The translations under genes were made by a program, and so were the position numbers. A stretch of 64,000 nt of DNA from Siphonodentalium dalli (taxonomy: Eukaryota; Mollusca; Scaphopoda; Gadilida; Siphonodentaliidae), in the NCBI GenBank assembly GCA_032622095.1, contig CP136061.1, forward strand, positions 98,269,345 to 98,333,344, in the 5' to 3' direction. The notes beneath the pieces were generated by a model. It worked only from the letters and a program-made list of their open reading frames with translations. It was not told the DNA's origin and ran no database searches. Below, in pieces: positions 55,433 through 64,000 of the stretch (positions are counted from its first letter, which is position 1; each line of letters starts with the position of its first letter).

Positions 55433-55507
55433 TAGGCCAATTAATTCTCTTATACATGCGAGGCGACCTATGGTCGACTCGCACAAATAAGAGAATGCAA
55501 TGGCACA
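55433..55507. repeat. Single hairpin related to the nested palindrome, copy B
   Basis: Partner of 43075-43149 with a few substitutions. Confidence 0.7.
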
Positions 55508-55853
55508 GTGTTTTCGCACAATTTCAGGAAGCTCCAGTCATGAAAGGGTTAAGAAGATTTTGGCGTTCAAATTTCAAAACCTCGAAAAATTAGTGACCGA
55601 AGTAAATTGCATTCTTGTATCATCTCAACCGTCATATTTAGTTGGGATCGAGTTGGGGACGGGATCCATAGTGAGCTAGCACAGATTGATACAAAGTGGA
55701 TTCCCTTTTTTGGAAGGTGGTTTGGGGTGGCTATCCCCGGGATTGTCGGAAGGACCGATTGGTCCTCCCCTTAACCCCTCATGTTTTTGGCCTTTATTCA
55801 GAACACATAATAACAAAAAATAAAAAAAGAAGCAATTTTGTATCTATCTTTTT

Positions 55854-56748
55854 TTAGTATTTTCTTTTTGGGCCTCTTCGCTGGTGGTGGTGCAGACGAA
55901 GAGGCATCCGATGGAGAGGTGTAGCTCGTGCTGCTGGTGTCGGTCTTCCCATCCCATCCACTATCCGGTATTCGAGGTTAGCCGGGTCACCAGAGTCTGC
56001 TGCTGTATATATTGTATCATTTTCCAACAGTTGGCAGTCAGCCTTGGTCATGATGTATCTTTGTTGATTAGCTGCCGCAGCGTGTACTCGGCTTTCCAAG
56101 GCTTCGTTCAACAGCATGAGCTGTTCTTCATTGTCTTCTTCTCTCTCCCTGGGTGGAGACTCCGGGTGGTACTTCGGCGTCTCTGGAACTGTGAACGAAT
56201 CTTCAATCTGGGGTGGTGGTGTTGAATCCAACCCCATCTCGAAGTTCGCCTGCTCCATCGCAGGAACCGCCGGGGTGACATCATCAGTCGGTTCCTGCTG
56301 TGGTGGTGTTATCACAGTCGATGACGATGCTGCATCCACTGCAGAGGCTGTCTGGATGTTCTCAGTCGGCCTCTGAGATGGTAAATCAGTAGATGCAGCA
56401 TCCGGGAGTGGGTCCTGTCTAGGGAGCTGTCCAAAGAGGACCAAGTGGGGGTAGCTCAGCCTTCCTCTTAATCCACCTGGCCCTTCTTTCGGTGTCCCTG
56501 CAACGGTGTCCCGGACTCTTCTTCTTTTTATTCTGTTTCTGTTTCTGTGTTTCTTTATCTTTGTCTTTCTCTTTAGCCCATCCAACTGTGGTCTTGGTCT
56601 GCTCCGAACCGCTGCTGGTTGAGGGTTCCACGATAAATTCCAAGGCCACGTCCAACCGACCCTTGTGTGCATGGATAGACCAACGCACACAATAGGCCGA
56701 TTGGAAGCCCTCCAAAGCGTTGCAGACTTGGTTTGGTATACGGTCCAT
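55854..56748 (-). pseudogene. Retroposon-like ORF, frameshifted copy B
   Basis: Starts at ATG 56748 like its partner at 44408. It shifts frame near 56430-56470 through small indels around AGGGAGCTGTCC. It also lacks 28 bases near 55947 that are present in A. The full-length frame is therefore lost in B while A stays open. Confidence 0.65.
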
Positions 56749-56964
56749 TGGACTAAGCCTAATCCAAAACCAAGTCTGACAAAAAAGGTCACGAACCACT
56801 CAAGGGATTAAGCGCGGAGCGCTCGGCAAACGATCCTACCCCTACTCCATATATTTTTTAGTTCTTTATAAGGGCGAAATAAACAATGAACACTCACTTC
56901 GTTGTGAGTTATATTCAAAGCTATAATGGCGGTGAGACGTTCCCGGCCATGGAATTTGTGTCGA

Positions 56965-57845
56965 TATTTATATGCGGCGGTTGTTTATGAGTGTTATGAT
57001 AATGTGTGTTTATATTAATGCGACCTCTGTCTGAAGAGTGTTTATGAGCGTGTATGAGTGTTTATATTAATGCGCATGTTGTTTGATGAGTGTATGTGAG
57101 TGTTTATGTGTGTGTGTATATGCATGCGGCGGTTGTTTGGTGAGTGTTTATGAGTGTGTATAGTTATGCGGCGCTTGTTTTATGAGTATTTCAGAGTGTT
57201 TATATTCACGCGGCGCTTGTTTAATGACTGTTATGGGTGTTACTAAGTGTTTACATGCATGCGACGGTTGTTCGATGAGTTTGTGAGTGTTTATATTCAT
57301 GTGGCTGTTGTTTGATGAGTGTTTATGAGTGTTTATGAGTGTTATTGTTCATGCGGTGGTTGCTTGATGAGAGTGTATGAATGTTTATGAGTGTTTATGT
57401 TCATGTGGTGATTGTTTGATGAGTGTTTATAATTGTTTATAAGTGTTTATATTTATGCGACGGTTGTTTGATGAGTGTCTGGTGTGTGTTTATGTTCATG
57501 CGGCTGCTGTTTGATGAGTGTTGATATTCGTGCGGCGGTTGTTCGATGAGTGTTCATATCCATGCGGAGGTTGTTTGATGAGTGTTTATATTCATGCGGC
57601 AGTTTGTTCGATGAGTGTCTATGAGTAATTATATTCATGTGGCGGTTGTTTGATGAGTGTTTATATCAATGCGGCGGTTGTTTGATTAGTGTTTATGAGT
57701 GTTTATATCAATGCGGTGGTTGTTTGGTGAGTGTTTATGGTGTTTATGAGTGTTATGTTCATGCGGCGTTTGTTCGATGAGTGTTTGTGAGTGTTTATAT
57801 TAATGTGGGGGTGATTGGTGAGTGTTTATGTGTGTTTATATTAAT
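56965..57845. repeat. ~45-bp minisatellite, copy B, uninterrupted
   Basis: Same units as 44620-46740, with unit-number differences and no retroposon. Confidence 0.88.
57173..57183. other. Empty target site of the ORF-bearing retroposon
   Basis: A single GCTTGTTTTAT within the minisatellite, followed directly by GAGTATTTCAG as on the right flank of the filled site. Confidence 0.85.
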
Positions 57846-59274
57846 GCTGTCCTTCAAATATGAAAGTTCCATGTATTTGAAAATTGTACCAAAAACAATA
57901 TGTGAATGGTTTTAGGCAATACAAATAAATGGCGCATATGTCATGGTCAAGAGCATTGTGATGGGCTCGGATAATAGATTATTGAGCCAAATGCGGAGTG
58001 TCCATAGACTAATTATCATAACGCATCTGAACCCATATATGAGGCTCATAGTGTTGCAGAGCCACACTTCAACCAAAAACCTGAAAGCGAGTCAATTTAT
58101 TCCTGATCTGATTTTGATCAATTCGCGGTTTTCGAATTATCACTCGCTGATCACGTCTTGGTGGTCCACCGTTCATGAACATGGATTAAAATATACGCTA
58201 CATTGATATATAACAGAAATGCAGTTTCCTTAACAATTATTCACTCCCTCATATTTGATGGTCATCCGTTGTTTGGTCACAAATTAATGTATCATTGTTT
58301 GTTTGTGTAGTTGTATCCGGTATCATACATATTACAAATTATTTATATCATTATACATATTACAAATTATTTATAAAATTATTTATAAAATTTCAAGGCT
58401 TAAATTGATAAATGTATAACTTCGCCAGTCAAGATATCAGCGACTACAGCACCCTATTCCGGCTGCGGAAAAATAAATAGTGAAATAGCTCTGTGGGGTA
58501 ATACAACTGTACAGTCTTGTGGAGATTATCTTTAATCATTACATCAGGTGTGGTTGGTGATCGGAAATATCGGTTAGTTTAACATGGTCGCTAAATCACG
58601 ACTCGTCTCAAGACGCATCTCTGGATGAACATAACCTTCTGGAATCCGTACCACATTTGTAAATGCTTCACGAATATGATACAGTTACTGACGTCCCTTC
58701 CTCGAATCATAACATTACACATATAAGTCCCAGAACATGTGCGGCATAATTAATGTTAATGAGTTTGTACTGGAAATCATTTGGTCGATTAGTTAATTAA
58801 CTGCAGATACAATGTCTTATTCCGATCATCAAACACGAGCTATATACATGTAATAGTTTGGTACAATACACGAATTTGGGTTTCATACAATTTAGTTGTT
58901 ACAGCTAATGCTGAAATGTGTATAGACAATAAATGTGCGTCGAAATATGAGGTGGTATGTATATTATCCGACAGCTATTATCAAACGAAGTCCGTTAATT
59001 ACCAAATTCAACAGCGAATTCAATAATCGTCACTGAGACGCGAGACGTAACATCTTAGGTTCAGTATTAAACGAGACCGCAACTCGTACGTAACACTACA
59101 CATTCACTGTTAAAGAGTGTGTCAAAATATACAGTTCACGTGACCTCCACCACGTTGTAATATTGAAGTCATTGGTTTGTCAGCGATGTTCGAAAATGTC
59201 CAATCTAAACCTGCGTGTGGCATGTTATACACCTTTCAGATAATGAACGACGACAAACTAATTTTTCTAATAGC

Positions 59275-59415
59275 TACAGTAATACCCTAAATAATCGACT
59301 TCTTAACCACAGCAAACCGATGCATGGCAACAAGCCATATTTCTGACTAAATCCTGGAAACAATACCCATGATTCTGCTATGGTTAAGGAATCGATTATT
59401 TAGGGCATTACTCTA
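59275..59415. mobile_element. CAGTAATG MITE, 141-bp copy
   Basis: TA-flanked, ends CAGTAATACCCTAAATAATC and GGGCATTACTC. Shorter middle than 48100-48300, at the corresponding place of the duplication. Confidence 0.75.
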
Positions 59416-60716
59416 TTCGTAGTTGTAGCTATTGCTTTTGCTTAAGGGGTAAGGGGCTGTGGTTCTACGTGCCGTGATTATGTTGTACTTAATTATGTTG
59501 TTACCAGGTCATAGCTTAGCACTTTGTGTTTCGCATGATTCTCGAGTTTCGCGACGACGAATGGTATGATTGCCAATAGATTAAAAATTAAGGACAATTT
59601 AAAGACATAATATCATAGTCATCTGAGAAACGATCGTAAACTGATTACTTCGTGTATATGATGTATCTGTGAGTTTTATTGGAAATCCAAAACCGTAATC
59701 GTAACAACGGATAGGGACAAACGTCAACGAATAGAAAGAACACGCATTTTAGTGACGTATTATCCTATTCGTAATAACTACATGTGTATATGTCGTAGTT
59801 CATTATGCGAAAGATGTATATTTCTGGAATCATCATTAGCCGAAATTGTATTTGTTTGTGTTAGTTGAATTATGTGTGTTGTTTATTATACCAATGTACT
59901 AAGTTCGTGTAAACAACTTTAATTGCTGTATATTTGGTCACGGTTGATGTACCATCGCGTGACATACAAATACATGTACATGCATATCTACATTGGTGTA
60001 AACAATGTTTTAATTCAGAGTATACTAAATAAAGATAAATTGGATCTGACAGTAAGCCACGGCTATTATTGGGCATTTATGATTTGTGTGAGTTCAACCA
60101 ACGCTTGATTCGAATTATGAATTGTTTGCTAATTGCTATACACAATTACCCGCGTAGCGAACAGTGGCCGGGAGGTCAATTTTCTCGCTCCCACTCTTAT
60201 AGCTTGCAGTATTTAAATGCACGTACATCATGTATATGCATATAAAAGTATGCACGTAGATTCTCGACATTTCTTCATGTTCGTTAACTCTGTTCTACTA
60301 ACCGAAGACACAGTTTATTGTATGTGTGCATATAAATAATAAATACATGTTGGGATTAGAATAACATTAGATAAATTGGAGATAAATTTGACTATGCACG
60401 TTGCGAACGTTGACAACAGTTCAGGAATATTAAAGAAAATTGTCAGATGGAACGACATTTGAACTTAGTTTTAAAATTCGCTGTTAGATTAGTAACATTT
60501 AAAAATAAAAATAGACTATTCAATAAAACATAATTAAAACATATAGAGATACATGTACCTTACTATTCCATCTTGGTTCACACAATATCTGAAAAGGATT
60601 TGTTTAACTTTAAATAATAAGTTACAATTTAAGGAATCAAAACTGTATATTGAAAGTACTAAAGTTGCAGACAATCTATAAAGTACAAAGGAGCTAAAGT
60701 AGTATACTATTATTAT

Positions 60717-61409
60717 GCTGTCCATCAAATATGAACGTTCAAATATTTGAAAATTTCGCTAAAAATATATGTGAATCGGTTTAAGACAGTGACAAAAATG
60801 TATCATAGGTAAGTTCTCAACAATTACGTTGGAGAACTTCTACACCATATCTTTCCTCATCTTTATCAGTATCTAATATTGTGTCGCTCGGAATTATCCG
60901 GAGCGCTATTTTCAAAAATATCCATTATATGGTATCATTGTAATCGGCTGTCCATGAACATTATGGTGGAAACGAATGATAGATTATTGAGCAAAATTCG
61001 GAGTGTCTATAGACCAATATCATAATGGTACACAGTGCACCTGAACCCATATACGAGGTTCATAGTGTTGTAGAGCCACACTTCGACCAAAACGAAAAAC
61101 GGTTAGCGAGTCCATATATTCCTGATCTGGTGTTGACCCGTTCGCGGTTCTCGAATTAACATTAGCTGATCACGTACTGGTGGTCCACCATTCATGAACA
61201 CGGATTAAAATGCACGCCACATTGATATGTATCTGTTTTACAGTTCCTCAAAGAATTATTCACTCCCTCATATTTGACAGTAATCCGTATTTTTTGTTGT
61301 CACAAATGTATCATTGTTTGTTAGACTAGTTGTAACCGGTTTCATTTTACATATTATACATGATTTATATCATTATACATTATTTATAACATTATTTATA
61401 AAATTCCGA
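60717..61409. repeat. Diverged third copy of the CTGTCCATCAAATATGAA segment
   Basis: Homologous but clearly diverged from 46733-47280 and 57846-58396 (shared CGGAGTGTCTATAGACCAAT-like, GCTGATCACGT and ATTATTCACTCCCTCATATT stretches). Its right end is the junction of the 3,013-bp tandem duplication. Confidence 0.8.
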
Positions 61410-64000
61410 GGCTTAAATTGATAAATGTATAACTTCGCCAGTCAAGATATCAGCGACTACAGCACCCTATTCCGGCTGCGGAAAAATAAATAGTGAAATA
61501 GCTCTGTGGGGTAATACAACTGTACAGTCTTGTGGAGATTATCTTTAATCATTACATCAGGTGTGGTTGGTGATCGGAAATATCGGTTAGTTTAACATGG
61601 TCGCTAAATCACGACTCGTCTCAAGACGCATCTCTGGATGAACATAACCTTCTGGAATCCGTACCACATTTGTAAATGCTTCACGAATATGATACAGTTA
61701 CTGACGTCCCTTCCTCGAATCATAACATTACACATATAAGTCCCAGAACATGTGCGGCATAATTAATGTTAATGAGTTTGTACTGGAAATCATTTGGTCG
61801 ATTAGTTAATTAACTGCAGATACAATGTCTTATTCCGATCATCAAACACGAGCTATATACATGTAATAGTTTGGTACAATACACGAATTTGGGTTTCATA
61901 CAATTTAGTTGTTACAGCTAATGCTGAAATGTGTATAGACAATAAATGTGCGTCGAAATATGAGGTGGTATGTATATTATCCGACAGCTATTATCAAACG
62001 AAGTCCGTTAATTACCAAATTCAACAGCGAATTCAATAATCGTCACTGAGACGCGAGACGTAACATCTTAGGTTCAGTATTAAACGAGACCGCAACTCGT
62101 ACGTAACACTACACATTCACTGTTAAAGAGTGTGTCAAAATATACAGTTCACGTGACCTCCACCACGTTGTAATATTGAAGTCATTGGTTTGTCAGCGAT
62201 GTTCGAAAATGTCCAATCTAAACCTGCGTGTGGCATGTTATACACCTTTCAGATAATGAACGACGACAAACTAATTTTTCTAATAGCTACAGTAATACCC
62301 TAAATAATCGACTTCTTAACCACAGCAAACCGATGCATGGCAACAAGCCATATTTCTGACTAAATCCTGGAAACAATACCCATGATTCTGCTATGGTTAA
62401 GGAATCGATTATTTAGGGCATTACTCTATTCGTAGTTGTAGCTATTGCTTTTGCTTAAGGGGTAAGGGGCTGTGGTTCTACGTGCCGTGATTATGTTGTA
62501 CTTAATTATGTTGTTACCAGGTCATAGCTTAGCACTTTGTGTTTCGCATGATTCTCGAGTTTCGCGACGACGAATGGTATGATTGCCAATAGATTAAAAA
62601 TTAAGGACAATTTAAAGACATAATATCATAGTCATCTGAGAAACGATCGTAAACTGATTACTTCGTGTATATGATGTATCTGTGAGTTTTATTGGAAATC
62701 CAAAACCGTAATCGTAACAACGGATAGGGACAAACGTCAACGAATAGAAAGAACACGCATTTTAGTGACGTATTATCCTATTCGTAATAACTACATGTGT
62801 ATATGTCGTAGTTCATTATGCGAAAGATGTATATTTCTGGAATCATCATTAGCCGAAATTGTATTTGTTTGTGTTAGTTGAATTATGTGTGTTGTTTATT
62901 ATACCAATGTACTAAGTTCGTGTAAACAACTTTAATTGCTGTATATTTGGTCACGGTTGATGTACCATCGCGTGACATACAAATACATGTACATGCATAT
63001 CTACATTGGTGTAAACAATGTTTTAATTCAGAGTATACTAAATAAAGATAAATTGGATCTGACAGTAAGCCACGGCTATTATTGGGCATTTATGATTTGT
63101 GTGAGTTCAACCAACGCTTGATTCGAATTATGAATTGTTTGCTAATTGCTATACACAATTACCCGCGTAGCGAACAGTGGCCGGGAGGTCAATTTTCTCG
63201 CTCCCACTCTTATAGCTTGCAGTATTTAAATGCACGTACATCATGTATATGCATATAAAAGTATGCACGTAGATTCTCGACATTTCTTCATGTTCGTTAA
63301 CTCTGTTCTACTAACCGAAGACACAGTTTATTGTATGTGTGCATATAAATAATAAATACATGTTGGGATTAGAATAACATTAGATAAATTGGAGATAAAT
63401 TTGACTATGCACGTTGCGAACGTTGACAACAGTTCAGGAATATTAAAGAAAATTGTCAGATGGAACGACATTTGAACTTAGTTTTAAAATTCGCTGTTAG
63501 ATTAGTAACATTTAAAAATAAAAATAGACTATTCAATAAAACATAATTAAAACATATAGAGATACATGTACCTTACTATTCCATCTTGGTTCACACAATA
63601 TCTGAAAAGGATTTGTTTAACTTTAAATAATAAGTTACAATTTAAGGAATCAAAACTGTATATTGAAAGTACTAAAGTTGCAGACAATCTATAAAGTACA
63701 AAGGAGCTAAAGTAGTATACTATTATTATGCTGTCCATCAAATATGAACGTTCAAATATTTGAAAATTTCGCTAAAAATATATGTGAATCGGTTTAAGAC
63801 AGTGACAAAAATGTATCATAGGTAAGTTCTCAACAATTACGTTGGAGAACTTCTACACCATATCTTTCCTCATCTTTATCAGTATCTAATATTGTGTCGC
63901 TCGGAATTATCCGGAGCGCTATTTTCAAAAATATCCATTATATGGTATCATTGTAATCGGCTGTCCATGAACATTATGGTGGAAACGAATGATAGATTAT
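61410..64000. repeat. 3,013-bp tandem duplication, unit 2 (runs off the window)
   Basis: Repeats 58397-60987. The window ends before the unit is complete. Confidence 0.92.
62288..62428. mobile_element. CAGTAATG MITE, copy carried in tandem unit 2
   Basis: Identical to 59275-59415; duplicated together with the unit, not an independent insertion. Confidence 0.75.

Larger units (their letters stand above)
50659..60390. repeat. Segmental duplication, copy B
   Basis: Partner of 37265-49970, in the same orientation, starting only ~690 bases after copy A ends. It lacks the three copy-A insertions, and its retroposon-like ORF is frameshifted. Confidence 0.9.
58397..61409. repeat. 3,013-bp tandem duplication, unit 1
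   Basis: Every checked position from GGCTTAAATTGATAAATG at 58397 recurs exactly 3,013 bases later. No difference was noticed over the ~2.6 kb of unit 2 inside the window. Confidence 0.92.

Noticed and set aside
59870-60728. Paired ORFs that recur identically at 62883-63741
   Set aside because: Identity comes from the 3,013-bp tandem duplication; the text is AT-rich and shows no motif.

Overview
The window reads as AT-rich nuclear DNA of an invertebrate animal. It has introns with GT/AG borders, eukaryotic TATA and AATAAA signals, secreted PAN and C-type-lectin exons, a Penelope-like GIY-YIG endonuclease, LINE remnants and very many short inverted-repeat transposons. A lophotrochozoan, most likely a mollusc, fits best; this is inference from gene families and repeat style, and no species is identified. 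There are no bacterial-style operons, rRNA genes, intact tRNA genes or CRISPR arrays.

Layout. 1-1.45 kb: a compact, intronless, virus-like cassette with a Bcl-2-fold ORF and two small ORFs that overlap by ATGA behind a TATA box and end at a close AATAAA. 1.45-5.5 kb: repeats. 5.5-6.6 kb: a decayed C2H2 zinc-finger gene, coding in several frames. 6.6-26.4 kb: mostly mobile-element debris, with hairpin MITEs, a TTAA element, inverted satellite arrays, a LINE reverse-transcriptase tail, a Penelope-like endonuclease and a tRNA-derived SINE. 26.5-40.7 kb: the main host locus, which appears to be a secreted protein gene (signal peptide, PAN/apple domain, Thr-rich mucin tract, then lectin-type exons). 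Three of its exons have matching phase-1 borders, and two compact Cys-rich last exons end in a similar YKC-stop motif.

37.3-50.0 kb and 50.7-60.4 kb are two copies of one segmental duplication. The first 2.28 kb are indistinguishable by eye, and similarity falls off towards the far end. The duplication copied the last C-type-lectin exon. Copy A carries insertions absent from copy B: a 1,155-bp hAT-like element with an 8-bp target duplication and a 1,203-bp ORF-bearing retroposon with an 11-bp target duplication, both with intact empty sites in copy B, plus a 473-bp TA-flanked MITE. From 58,397 to the window end a 3,013-bp unit is tandemly duplicated, with its junction inside an older repeat.

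The most novel-looking items are the ORF-only retroposon family (43.3-46.1 kb), the lectin locus with candidate alternative last exons, the Bcl-2 cassette, and the nested palindrome at 37.8 kb. All protein assignments come from reading motifs; no database search was possible.
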